Source of the DNA: Styela clava
Lineage: Eukaryota; Chordata; Ascidiacea; Stolidobranchia; Styelidae
Assembly: GCF_964204865.1 (NCBI RefSeq)
Contig: NC_135254.1
Span: 8,871,001 to 8,935,000 of the forward strand
Direction of reading: 5' to 3'
DNA length: 64,000 bases
Shown one piece after another: positions 24,050-35,786 of this stretch. Both the position numbers and the translations under genes were made by a program. How positions within the stretch are numbered: position 1 is the first letter of the stretch; every line of letters starts with the position of its first letter. The notes below the pieces were generated by a model. It was not told the DNA's origin. It did no database searches and saw only the letters and a list, made by a program, of their open reading frames with translations.

Positions 24050-24980
24050 CCATTTATTTTGTAACTTTGTAGAACTTGACAAAAATATTGACCATAAATC
24101 AAAAATAAGAAAAAGATTTTCTTGCGACAAAATTAGTCATATTAAGTATGCGAAAATGATTTTTTTTTTTAGTATTTAGTTTTCAATGTGATGATTTATT
24201 TAAAGTCAGTAATAACAATATCCACACAAATACATTTTTCGTAGATACTACCAGTTATACGATTCAGAATAATACAAGAACATTGAAAACGATGATGATA
24301 ATCGATATTTACCTGAATTATAAAAAAATATTTATGTTAGCTTCAATAAATAAATATTGCATCCGATAATAAAGAACTGTTTGAGGTAATGTGGCTGATG
24401 ATTCCAGATCACAAAATGTTTTCACAAATGTTGAAAATTTCAAAGATATTAATGAAGAAATAAAATTCAATTAATGTTACAAAAAAGAACGCTAATGCAT
24501 TTTTTAATATTCTAATGTAAGAGAAGAATTAAAAGTTTTGATATACGTACTTTCCTTCAGAATTGACGAAGCTGAGCAGTGTATCTATATCAGAAACTGA
24601 AATAAAATATTTTTTGCTAAGTATCTTAATTAGAATCAGTGCTTGGTTTTATAAGAAAATCGTTATCATCTATTATATCAGTAAGTACATCCGTTATCAG
24701 TAAGCAGTGAGCTTATCACAATTAGTGATGACGATGACGTATTTGAATTTTAAATTGAACATAAACAACTAAACCTAAATAGAATCAAAAATACGTACAT
24801 CCCAGGGGAAGGTGAGGTGGCCCCCGTATGGTTCTCGCAGTCACTTCCAAAGAAAAGAGAATTGTAAGGAACATCAATGCAATAACAAAATGAAGAAATA
24901 CACTTATATTCGCCATTGTCAAAATATAATTAAATGCAAATAGAGATTTCCTGAAAGAAATAATAAAGTTCCATGCCCCT
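24050..24980 (-). repeat. duplicated block around peptide gene C
   Basis: This block is collinear with about 30130-31020: introns, exons, the ttgcatccgataataaagaa 5'-flank and 3' flank all match with moderate divergence. So genes C and D arose by a local duplication, older than the A/B one judging by more mismatches and small gaps. Confidence 0.75.
24309..24916 (-). CDS. small secreted peptide precursor ending Gly-Lys, member C (3 exons)
   Basis: I do not recognise this gene. Minus-strand exons are 24916-24799, 24596-24551 and a terminal exon from 24312 that completes a Lys codon and supplies TAA (ends 24309), giving 55 residues. The signal peptide (MANISVFLHF..., cut after EVTA) is followed by RTIRGPPHLPLG, then the exon-2 segment FSDIDTLLSFVNSEG and a final Lys. 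Gly-Lys at the very end is a typical amidation plus basic-trimming signal. Splice sites are strong (gtacgt, tttcag, gtacgt, ttcag). A 5' acceptor lies 34 bases before the ATG. Exon sizes and phases after exon 1 equal those of the 4.0- and 16.9-kb genes. Minus-strand AATAAA lies near 24200. Confidence 0.75.
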
Positions 24981-25577
24981 CTCGCGCTTAGTTAAATTTG
25001 AAACCATTGATGTAATATTTGATAAATCTGTTATGCTTTAAATATGTATATAGCGTTATTTCATTTAAATTTCAACGGTATCTACCGTATTTATTGTATA
25101 TCATCAACATGGATAGAAAGTATAAAAACCCTATAATCATGGTATGGAAGTTTTTCTTATTCCTATCTAATTTATTGAAAACTTTTATTTTTCCATGCAA
25201 ATTGATTACTGATGGTAGTATAATTATAAATTAATAAAATGACACGGATCAACTATACTGAACTTCAAATGGACATAGATGTAATATGTATATATATGTG
25301 ATTGATAAACTGGTATTGTATGATTTTATAATTCGTATATACAATATGACTTTTTGAAATGGTGGTAATTAAAACCATGATATTCAAAATTCTAAAAAAA
25401 TGATTAATAATCTTGATCTAGTTCGGAAACTAATAATAATAATAATAAAAAAGACCTAGTTAGTCAATACTTTATTTACTGAATCTTCCGTTCTCACGTA
25501 CTTTTTAGTTCCCAAATTGTTTTATTTATTTTTGCTGATTTACTTCTGTTTTGTTTGACTTATCTGCTTCCATAATG

Positions 25578-25735
25578 GTGTCGCTGACATGATGACTTTT
25601 GATAGTCTTTTCGCGACCCCTCGTCCATTGCAGTTCAAACATTGTACTTTTTTCTTTTAATGAATTTATTTCATTTTTACCATTTGTTTAAATGTACAAT
25701 GTTTTTGCACGACGAAAAATAACTGTCTGAATCTG
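25578..25735. repeat. dispersed repeat fragment
   Basis: Reads ggtgtcgctgacatgatgac and onward, matching 49852-50085 in the DRAM-like gene. This copy is uninterrupted; the other carries a nested foldback element, so the pair reveals the empty and filled site. Confidence 0.6.
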
Positions 25736-28519
25736 TATCTACCGGTCATCCTGAACAACGCTTTATCATAAGATATTAGAATTAATGTCGGGCTGCCCAC
25801 AAAAGACAATACCTACTGCCGGTCCCGTTAGTTTGATTAGAATATTTGTAAACATAATCATGACTGATCGTGTGGCAGTTTACAGCGATTTAGCAAATTC
25901 GACAAATTTTATCAGTTTTCGCAACACCGACTCCGCCCCAGCGCAGGTTTGCTACTCAGATTCTCTTTAAACAAGATATCATCCTTTGAAAAATCCCAGG
26001 ATCTGGACAATATAGGAAAAATTGAAATTTATTTTATTGCAATAAAAAATTTATTGGTATACTTACTTACTACATAAATTATTATCTTATATATATATAT
26101 ATCGTCACATAACGAATATATATATATATATATATCGTCACATAACGAAAAAAGGCGCATGCGGTAGTTTCAGAATGGATAAAATGGTACACTACGCTAT
26201 AATTTCAAAAGAAAACCTGACATAACAGTAACACTAAGCTTTGTGATTTCCAATGTCTAAAAAGCGTTTTTAATCTGTCTCCAAGTCTTCTATAGCAAAA
26301 CTTATAGTGTTATCTTCCGTTTTAAGTTTTAGTTTAAATATTTTATGATGCCGCATTACAATCAAGAAATGAGGGTTGCGAATTCACCTCCTCGTCAATT
26401 AATTTTAGCATCTCGTCGCCGATGGTTATAATATAGCCTACTAACTTGTTTTTTCACACTAAACTTACAATTCCGTAATTATAATCGTCCTCGAGTAACA
26501 ATACATAAATATGACGAGAAAAAATTGTGATCCAGGGAAAATATATGCCGACGTGAAAATATATTCACGGTCTAAAAACACTTCACGCTGACGAAAATAA
26601 ACGGCGATTTCAACAAAATGCAATCACGTTCTTAGCGACTTTTATCTAAAGGGAGCGGGTTCGACACCAAATTAATTAATACGTTTGTCAAGTGTCAAAC
26701 TTACAGCCTTAATGTATATAATTTATCTGTAAAAGTTGGGTCTATTTATGGATTGTATTAACTCTATTAAAAGAGGTTTGACATTCAAATTAAGTATTGT
26801 TTTCAACTTACTCGGGAACAATAATCGGTGAGCAACAATGTGTTTTTTGTTGCTCCTTTTTGTAAATTTATTGTGGGTCTCCGTGTATAATAGTCAACTT
26901 CTTCACGGGCTTCGTGACACCAAAAGTTTGAGAACCCCCTGGTCTAGGTCCATAAACCTCGTCTTCCCCTGATCTGATGTGTCAAACGCCGAACAGTCCA
27001 CCAAACTTATATCTGCGCGAAACTAAACACACATATTAGCTAATTTATTAGTTGTAGAACGTTTATGTTTGAATATCTGCGATGAATCATAGTTTTTGCA
27101 TATTTAGTAGGCTAGGTAATAGAAAAGTCCCGTATATACAACTGTTTAAGAGGTTTCTCGTCGAACTCCTGGAACGGCTCCACCGAACCATAAAGTTTCG
27201 ATCGAACCCAGGTTAAGAACCACTAATTTAAAATAAGCGTGCGACCTAAAAAACATAACTTGGTTGACATAATAAGTATATATAATTCCAGATTACCTGG
27301 AAGCTAAGAAATAATCTCAAGAGGAAGTGTCTCGATAGGTGGCGAAATATCCTTAAAAGGATATCCTGGAAATGTGGGTCATGCGAAGAAGATTTCGGAA
27401 GTTTGGGTTTTGTTTTCAGTCGGAACAAATTTCATTTGCATATGAGCATCGCGACAAATAGTCGTATCTACGTTACATGGCGCCCATGGCGAAGTTAAAT
27501 AATGCGCCCCTCGATAATTGGTTAACGATTTATAATGACTGTTATTGAAATGCTATACCTGTACGATATTATTTCAGTAAATATGCGAGTTTCAGTTGTC
27601 TCAGATTTGAAATTATTCTATTGAAACATATTGCGATTAAAACTTTTCGCCGTTTTTGCGCCCCTGTCTAAACAGCGCCCATGGCACGAGCCATGGCTGC
27701 CACACCCTCGATACGCCACTGATACAAACGTAAAAACAAATCAACACAAAAATACAATAAATAAATAATCATACACAACTCGGCTTTTAGAAAGCCTACT
27801 CAAATCCAGGAAAACGTTTATCATAGTTAATTAACAAGTCCAACCAAATTACTATTAAATAACTTGCAGCCCTAAAAATCAGAAAAAGTTACAAATTATA
27901 ACATACCGAATTTGTCTGCTATTCCAGGCTTAAACTATGATAAGTTGAACATAAAATTATTCGTCAATGAAATCCGAACAAATCAATTAAATAAACTATA
28001 ACTGTAAAACTAATGACGAAGGCAATTCAATGCTCATAAAATGTGAAGCAGCTCTAATATACAATATTTAATCGTCTTAATGTAAAAACAGAAAGTCAAA
28101 GTCGCTAAACAAATTTCAACTCATTTACAAATTACAACGAAACAAACACCACTCTCTGCAAAAGTAAAGCGCCATTCAAGGCAAAATACCGAAACTGTCC
28201 CTGTCTAGGCGAGACGTGTCTTGGCAAGCAATTGCCACGAAGACTCTCTCAATTGTTTCGTAACAAAGTGTGTGTAAGCACACTGTCAATCAAGGGAAAT
28301 TACGGTGTCAACAATAACAAATAAATTACTACTACACAAGGTGGACGCAATGTTTAAGTCAATACAAAAATCAAGTGAATGCGAATGCGACTACAATTGA
28401 GTGCTGATTGACCGCCTAATGTTGTTTTCTTATTTTCAATTTGTCAATATCAAATTATTGCTAACCATTATTACGTATCGGCAGAATATGAATGTGTATG
28501 AGGCTTTATGAAATGAAAC

Positions 28520-28765
28520 ACGTATGGATCATGTACGCTGGAGTAAGATTTTAGGGAACATTGACGTCTAATTGTTACGTATTTTATGACTGAGAGATTG
28601 CTTCTAATTTTAAGATTAGTATGACTTTAAGTCTAAACACGTACCTTAACCAAAAGCAGCAAAATTACCCAATATCCTATAAGATTACTATATGCCCTTA
28701 AACTACATGTCGCCCTTTAACTTTTAAATCAGACAATGAGGTATTTTATTATTTTATCTGATCAA
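28520..28765 (-). repeat. inverted copy of the 23.9-kb repeat
   Basis: Reverse complement of about 23930-24010: ctcattgtctgatttaaaag and the acatgtagttt segment are recognisable. A related direct copy is at about 31845-31995. Confidence 0.6.
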
Positions 28766-29100
28766 AAGTGTTTTAATTTTATTCAACGAGTGTGCACCGT
28801 TGTAGAAATAACCCCAGAAGACGGTACATAATGTGAAAGCTAAATTTGCAGGAACTTGGAGGACAAATATGGTTGATAATATTTGTAAGTATTATGTTAG
28901 CTGGTAGGGGTTAATAGCTTTAAATAAAGATAGGTATATACACTTTAGAGTGAGTGTGGGACATACAGAAATGGATTTGTATTTAATTACGTTCAAATGC
29001 TTGAAGTGCTTAAAATTCAATCCTTTATCCAACTGAACACCACCTTCAAAATTTTACGTTTTCAAGTTCATTTCGTTTTTTTTTCAACTATTTGTAGTAG

Positions 29101-29233
29101 GTGTGAAGATACTCTCACGTATACTCGTTTGGGCAACCAAGCAGGAAAAGGATTTATTTCAAATCTCAGGCCAATTGTTAATCCGTTGGTCTACAGCTTG
29201 CAAAAGGCAAACTTTCTATGTATAATGAAATAA
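29101..29233 (+). pseudogene. possible GPCR seventh-helix relic
   Basis: A frame reads FISNLRPIVNPLVYSLQKAN before a stop. NPLVY followed by a helix-8-like stretch with Phe is what the end of transmembrane helix 7 of rhodopsin-family receptors looks like. No other receptor segments were found nearby, so this is at best an isolated exon or relic and may be chance. Confidence 0.2.
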
Positions 29234-29509
29234 GTAACATGAAGGTACCAGTTATGCATTCTCATTACTGTATTGTCAGACTAATGAGCCATTCGTCGAA
29301 AAAGCCAAAGATAATTTTTAACTCTGAAATGACGACTTTTTCATATTACTACCCAATAAGCCGAGGCAGAAAATTGCATTACTTTTTTTCTTTTCTCATT
29401 TTTTTAATTAGGCGCCAATAAGACTTCTGTTTTGGATAATATCAATTTTATTTTGTCTTCTCATTCATTTATTTTGTATCTTGGTATTACTTGACAAAAA
29501 TACTGACCA

Positions 29510-30180
29510 GATATCAAAAGCCAGAGAGCTATGCTCAAATATATGGAAACGTTTACCGATTCCAAGAAAAGCAGCAACATTTAAAGGCATCAGTTATAAC
29601 AGTGACTGCAAGCCCAGCTTTTACGAGACAGCTACGAGTTAGTGCAGTGTCACCGCGCTGTGTTACGGTACCGGAACTGCCCTATCTTCAGAAGTTCCTG
29701 TCTTGTGACAGCGTGTATTGAAATTGCAAGATGGTCCGACTCACAACTGTAGTAACACGAACGATCCGAGTTACTACTGTAATATAACACCAAGTACGGC
29801 ACTATTCGCCATTCACCATTCCTCAAATCTTAGCAAAGCCAGGATTTCGTTCGATGAACTATCGACGTTCGATGGCACGTGATCAAAAGAACATGAAGAG
29901 GAGTGCCAGCATACACGTCACAAGGTGTCGCTAATTTTTATTCTGACACATAAAAAACGAATCTCTTGAGTCCACAGAACTTTTTGAAATGGGTTAAAGT
30001 AATAGCCTTCTGGCGAAAAAATCAATCTTCAGCCACTGAAAATTTCAAAGCAATTGGTCCAGTATTCGAAGAAAAAAAGCGATTTTTTAATGATAGTGAC
30101 GAAGAATAATAAGAATAACAACAACATAATATTCAAACGATCGTTATGTCCACTACGTGTCCAAAAAGATTATCTTGCGA
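29510..30180. mobile_element. dispersed repeat, third copy of the 21.0-kb family
   Basis: Begins gagagctatgctcaaatata and ends cgatcgttatgtccactacg, matching both ends of the 21049-21443 insert, with a longer and different middle. It includes the aaatttcaaagcaattggtc motif near 30045. Confidence 0.6.
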
Positions 30181-31020
30181 CAAAATCAGTCATATTGAGT
30201 GTTCGAGTATATTTTTTTTTGTATATAGTTTTTATGCCATGCTTTATTTCATGCCAATAATCACAATATTCATAAATGCTACCAGTTATAAAATTAGGAA
30301 TAATACAAGAACATTGAGGACGTATGATGATAATCGATGTTTACCTGAATTATGAAAAAATACTTATGTTAGGTTCAATAAATAAATATTGCATCCAATA
30401 GTAAAGAACTGTTTGTGGGAATGTGGTTGATGTTTCCTGATCACAAAATGTTTTCACAAATGAATATTTTAATGTAAGAGAAGAAATAATTAAGTTTTGA
30501 TATACGTACTTTCCTTCAGAATTGACAAAGCTGAGAAGTGTATCTATATCAGAAACTGAAATAAAATATTTTTTTGCTAAGTGTATTCATTAGAATCAAT
30601 GCTTGGTTTTCTATAAAAATCGTTTTCGACTATTATCAGTAAGTACATCCTTTATCAGTAAGCAATGAGCTTATCACAATTGGTGATATTAATTCAGAAT
30701 GCTAGTAAACCATGAATTATGCATATTTAGAATAAACTAATTGTTTGTATGCATGTGAAGTTTTTAGACGATGAATTGAATTTTCAAAATTGAACATAAA
30801 CAACTAAACCTAAATATAATCAAAATTACGTACATCCCGGGGGAAGGGGGGGAGGAGGAGGTGGCCCCCCTATGGTTCTCGCTGTCACTTCCAAAGAGAA
30901 GAGAATTGTAAAGAACATCAACGCAATAACAAAATGATAAAATACACTTATATTCGCCATTGTCAAAATATAATTGAATGCAAATAGAGATTTTCTGGAA
31001 AAAACAATAAAGTTTAATTA
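30130..31020 (-). repeat. duplicated block around peptide gene D
   Basis: Partner of 24050-24980 (see that entry). It carries an extra insertion in intron 1 and a G-rich run on the plus strand at 30839-30862, which encodes the proline run. Confidence 0.75.
30341..30960 (-). CDS. small secreted peptide precursor ending Gly-Lys, member D (3 exons)
   Basis: Minus-strand exons are 30960-30834, 30556-30511 and a terminal exon from 30344 that completes Lys and TAA, giving 58 residues. The signal peptide is nearly identical to member C. The start of the mature peptide has become a proline run: RTIGGPP, six prolines in all, then LPPG. It is followed by the same exon-2 segment as C (FSDIDTLLSFVNSEG) and the final Gly-Lys. 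A 5' acceptor (ttttttccag) lies 34 bases before the ATG. Minus-strand AATAAA lies near 30248. Exon 2 is unchanged from C at the protein level while exon 1's mature part changed, so the C-terminal segment looks like the constrained part. Function is unknown. Confidence 0.75.
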
Positions 31021-31574
31021 AAGAAACAAATCATCCTAATGTCTGTTCACATCTGATTAAAAAAAAATTTTAGTTGTGACAACTGAAGTGAAAAGTTAAT
31101 AGTTATTAATGAAAGACCCAAAAGCTGCTATTTCGATCAGAAATAAAGCGGCGCCATGGATATCGATCAATGGGAGACTTATTGAATATTAAATTAATAT
31201 ACCCAATAACATGAGCTCGACATATTCTTGGTATAATAATTTTAGCACAAATAACCGTAATATTTACGATTACATGTGCATAATATGCTGCTTAATCATG
31301 GGATCACACGACCAAATACAATAAAACTTTGTGTCAATCGTTTGGTTATTTTAAGTGTTGAGCAGATGGATGAGTATCCATCGGAAACAATACATTTAAC
31401 ATTTCTTAGGCTATTTATCTAATTGTTTCTCATATATATATATATATATATATCTTATGCCTAGGTCTAAAAAAAGAAAGAAAACAGCTTATTTCAAATC
31501 TCACCGTCAATTCGTTTATTCTTGTTATTCGCGAAGACCCAAAGCTTCTGACGAGACGCCTTTTCCTGAATGAT

Positions 31575-31760
31575 GAAAATCTTCAACATGCTCCTGTATT
31601 ATACAGCATTACTACATTCAGATCAAACCATTCAATGCGGTAAAAATAACCTTATATCTTCAAGTAACTCTTATATACAACACTGAAAATGGATCAGAAT
31701 TTATGTCGTATTTCCAGTTAAATACTCTAATTTTCCTTAATATCGTAAAAAGCCATCTGT
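31575..31760 (+). CDS. possible tiny secreted peptide, uncertain
   Basis: An ATG at 31575 opens a short signal-peptide-like frame (MKIFNMLLYYTALLHSDQT...) that runs into a possible donor (TGCG|gtaaaa), with a possible acceptor (tatttccag) near 31719 and an early stop after it. The predicted product is about 29 residues. It does not share the family start seen in the other peptide genes. Support is weak. Confidence 0.2.
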
Positions 31761-32235
31761 CTGGAATTGTTTCCTTCTTCGTCACGCTTTTGTCTGGATC
31801 TTAGTATTGTTTTTGTTTTTTTCTTTTCTACATGTCGAAGTCTTGTCAGTCAATATTACGTATGGGGAATATATGAATGTAGGAAAATCTAAAATAAAAT
31901 AATGTATTGATCATGTACGCTGGGGTAAGAAAATATGACCTTAAATTCATGCCGTACTTTGAGGTATTGATATTGAGGTATTTTAAATTTTATCTCACTT
32001 GTTCAAATTTTTAGAACTTAGAGGACAAGTATGGTTGATTATATTTATAAGTATTTTGTTATTTGACCCTGGACCATGGATAATACGGTTAGGTGGTATA
32101 TTTGTATAAACCAATCCTATAAATTTGATACCAGCACGTGTTTTTCTTTACAGTTTTTAGGCTTTGACAAAATCATGAAAATTGATGAATTTTAAAAAAC
32201 ATTCAGCGATAAGAAGCTATCAAGATGAATGTAAA

Positions 32236-32325
32236 AAGTGTATCCCCTTATTCAGGAGACAGCGAAAATCCCGGCGACAACGTAAGCGCTCCCCGTCGAA
32301 TGTCTGAAATAGTATTCCACCACTA
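32236..32325 (-). repeat. inverted fragment of the 12.0/23.1-kb repeat
   Basis: Reverse complement of the 12340-12450 region (ttcgacgg, gcgcttac and tcctgaat blocks in order), so the element is dispersed and not specific to the A/B units. Confidence 0.6.
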
Positions 32326-32380
32326 GATGGTGTATTGGGCGGAAGGACAACTTGCTTGTCATCGCTATAAGACGGGGAGA

Positions 32381-32418
32381 TCTAAACTACGGCCCGCGGG
32401 CCAGACCCGGCCCGTGGC
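32381..32418. mobile_element. hAT-type element fragment
   Basis: Contains actacggcccgcgggccag, a motif I know from ends of non-autonomous hAT-type elements in many animals. The other end is not visible. Confidence 0.4.
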
Positions 32419-33993
32419 GTCCTTTCATCTGGACCGCAACAACACAAAAAAATATCGAAATTTTATACCAAGGGATGTTTCCCCGAGCATCGACTTTCTC
32501 ATTCATCGACAAATAAGTCAATCATCATTTTGCCTTCTTAGAAGTTGTAGTTAAATTGCACTAATCGAAAATTAGTCTAGAAATACCTGCGATAAAATAG
32601 GCTAAAATTCTCTACCGGTACCGGTGGAGTACTCGAGTTCTGTGCCGGACCTTTTGCTGCAATATATTTTCTAGTGAAAAAGCGCATACCAGCCACTTTT
32701 TGTCTCAAATGATCTAGATTTTATAATTGATGTGTGTTTACTCTGCTTATCTGATTCCATGAATAGTCTTTTTGGTATGTTTTCGGTATATAAAGACTAT
32801 CTGACTATACCGGTATATGCGCAAACACTACTGTAATGTATGGAATGTGTAGTTGGTGGTTACAGCAGATTTCATAGTGATGGATCTGTCTCGAAGGAGG
32901 AAACAAAGAGAAAACTATGAATACAATTTTCGCAAGTAACTTTTTCGGATTTCTCTCCATGGAACTAAAATAAGACCTCTAAGTTGAAGGATCGTTTCAC
33001 CCATAAAATTATGTTGGAATCCATGCAAACCTCCTACCCACATCCCAAAACAACAATACCTCACGCAGTTATTCAAATCAGTTTTTATTCATTTTTAACA
33101 TTTGATTACAAGTTTGCATCTCATATAATTCATTCATGCCAATAAATGTGTTGTCGCGAATCTCCATTAGTTGATCGATAACAGCTGGACTGTGTTGTTA
33201 ATAGCAGTGTGCACTGGAAAACAAAGTATACAAATTAAATTGATAGAACTGACATAAAAAAAGATCAGGATAATATCACCAGACAGTTTAGTAAAGTTCA
33301 ACATATAACAGTGTTTTGTTGCATGATAATGTGAAATGAATATAAAAAAAAAACTGAATCATTATTGGGATTCTACGTTTATCTGGTAGTAGACTATCAC
33401 TCTTTTGGTAAATGTACAAATTGGCAATTTGTATTTGGTTCATACAAAAGTGTGACTGGGACACTGGGTATCATCATGCTTTGACTAGATATTTTATCAA
33501 ACAGTCGATAAACGAAATAAAGTGGTAAATACTTACTTCAGGATCAGCTCTTCAAAGCCTTCTTACGGGCGGTCAGTACCGGTAGGCCTACTATCATTAC
33601 ATAAAACGCCGTGGCTTGATCCCCTCACATTCAGAACTTTTTATGCAATAGCATTTATGTTTGACAATACATTATTATTTCAATCTATATTGAACTACGC
33701 AATGAGAAACTGGATTTGAACGCCAAAAACAGAGGTTGAACACCTTACTCGCCAATGGCGAGGGAGCTAATTTCTGAAATGAGTTCTCACTACTAGCCTA
33801 CATCAGCACAGGCCGTTTCCGAACCTGGATCGATTTTCGTTAATACGGGTTTCAAAAATTCATAAGTAGAAAACTAAGTTCACTTTATGCAAGCGGTAAA
33901 CGTTAAAAATCTTAAAAAAATAAATAGAATCAAATTTTCCCACAAAAATGTTCGCGTGATAACCCACCTTTAAGTTTTGCAATGCCTCTAGAT

Positions 33994-34030
33994 CAGTGGT
34001 TCCCAAACTGTGGGTCGCGTGAAGATTTTC
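33994..34030. mobile_element. hAT-type 5' terminal fragment, present in each unit
   Basis: Starts cagtggttcccaaactgtgg gtcgcg, a familiar hAT-type end. Copies lie at about 36596 and 39198 in the other units. I could not find the other end, so the element is truncated or diverged. Confidence 0.45.
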
Positions 34031-35208
34031 CGGGGTCGCCTAATTTGTGTCAAACATTCGTACACAAGTGAATATAGGATTTGAATGGTCGGCTTGCGGC
34101 AGGTATCGTGAAAAAACTAATGTATTTTTCAGCAATAACTCGACATTCATTGTCCAATCGGCACCAAAATTGTTCAGTGAAACTTAACCTCTCTAGCTGG
34201 TCGGCAGGTACCGGTATTAGTAAATGTAATTGAGTGACAGTGTTACGAGCGTCAAAAATATTTTCCGTTTTGTAGCTTTTTTGATCATGTTACATCCGAA
34301 TGACTAGTTGACCTTCTGGTACGCGAATCGGATTTTTTGCCAGGCTGCGATAAATTATGTCGGTTTGTTATTGTGTACCAGTGTAGACACTTGGTTATCG
34401 AATATACGAAGCAAAGTTGCTTTATTTGGTGAATGGCCTTTAATTATGTGTTTGACAAGTATGCTATTGATTGCCTGACGGTGTCTTGGCCGGGTAATTA
34501 CACTTTAGGTTTCGATCAGTTGCGAAAGTAGTTTGTTAATTCGCGCACCTGTCTAAAATCTACGAGTAGGATAAAAGTGAATTTTCGTATTGCAATATCA
34601 CGTATTTAGACGTTTTTTACATAATTTCAAAGCGTTCCGAGCAGTCAAAAACGAAACCACAAATTTTAGCATAATATAAGGCACTCAAAAAATGTGATTC
34701 CGTAGACGTTTTTTCCTATTTTACTTTCAAATAAAAAATGGAGCAATCTGCAATATAGAATTAAAAATAATGAAGACACTGTTGGTATATACTAAATAAT
34801 ATTTTAGCTTTATGTATATTTAGAAGCATCTCACTATTTCCGAAGTATCGTACGCTTTCTTACAATCTACAACATTTTATTGATGCTTTTATGTATTGCC
34901 GGACTCGTTCATTATTTTTTTGGCTAATGTTCGCCGTAAACGTCCACTTGCTCTAGAATCTAGATGACACACTTACAGCCCTTGCCTCGCGATCAGCAGC
35001 TTACGATGGGCAATTCGGGATCTGACGAACCTGCTTCAACTGAGGTAATGACAGAGTGATACGACCATATGGTTTCAAAGTCCACTCCCACCTTAACCTG
35101 TTTTATGTGTAGCGTACCGACAGTCTTTGAAATAAATATCCATGTTCAAAATATCTTCTAATATGATCTGACGTCAAGTTTCTTCTCAATTTTCACTCTA
35201 CTTCGTGC

Positions 35209-35786
35209 CAGTGGCGGCGCGTCAATAGTGCCAACCGGGGCCATGCCCCGGTTGTTTTTTTGGTATAATAAAAATTATTCGAAAAGTACCTCAATATCGG
35301 TTGCACAGACTGTCTACACTAGCCATATTCTCCCGACATGGTTGATTTTTCGCTCACAAAGCCTTCGCCGAACGTCGACGGGGCGACGCCGATTTTGCCC
35401 CGGTTGCTCATTGTATATCGTATTCTCTCTTTTATCTTCCACTCGCCGCGTTTGTCTTCTGTTTCTTTTACTAAATCATCGGGGCTAGCCCCGAAATTAT
35501 GACGACACAATGCCGACGTTTCTTACAACAACGTGTTGACATATTCACGCATTCCTTCTCGTTCGTTGGTTGCTTGAAGAGTTGATAGTTTCCTCGCCTT
35601 CGTTTTTGTCGCTTGTTTCGCTATTTGAATCAGTTAGAGACCTTTAGTCCATTTGCTTTCGATTTTCCACATTCCTTTTGAGCTCCTCACTTCTTTCCGG
35701 CTTCGCATTTCTTAGCCTTAGACCTCATAATGAATAAGGTTGATGCACTACTTCGCACTCCGTTTTCGCAGCTGCCGCTGGAACAA
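35209..35786 (+). mobile_element. truncated hAT 5' end, unit 1
   Basis: Starts with the hAT terminal sequence cagtggcggcgcg preceded by the target sequence cttcgtgc, and stops inside the transposase start (ATG at 35730) at the tandem junction. The frame then reads a few foreign residues to a stop. It is not functional. Confidence 0.9.

Larger units (their letters stand above)
25235..29000. other. repeat-rich noncoding interval
   Basis: No convincing gene lies in this 3.8 kb. It holds an (ATA)n run near 25433, a fragment at 25578-25735 that is related to 49852-50085, two TA-repeat tracts each followed by cgtcacataacgaa (26086-26148), and pieces resembling ends of hAT-type elements, such as gagaaccccctg near 26930 and gatacgccactg at 27710-27721. 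Open frames are short and show no family signature. Confidence 0.5.
31021..33199. other. repeat-rich noncoding interval
   Basis: It holds a TA microsatellite at about 31433-31455, the 31.9-kb copy of the 23.9-kb repeat, the inverted fragment at 32236-32325, and an hAT-type terminal fragment near 32381 (actacggcccgcgggccag). No convincing gene is visible. Confidence 0.5.
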
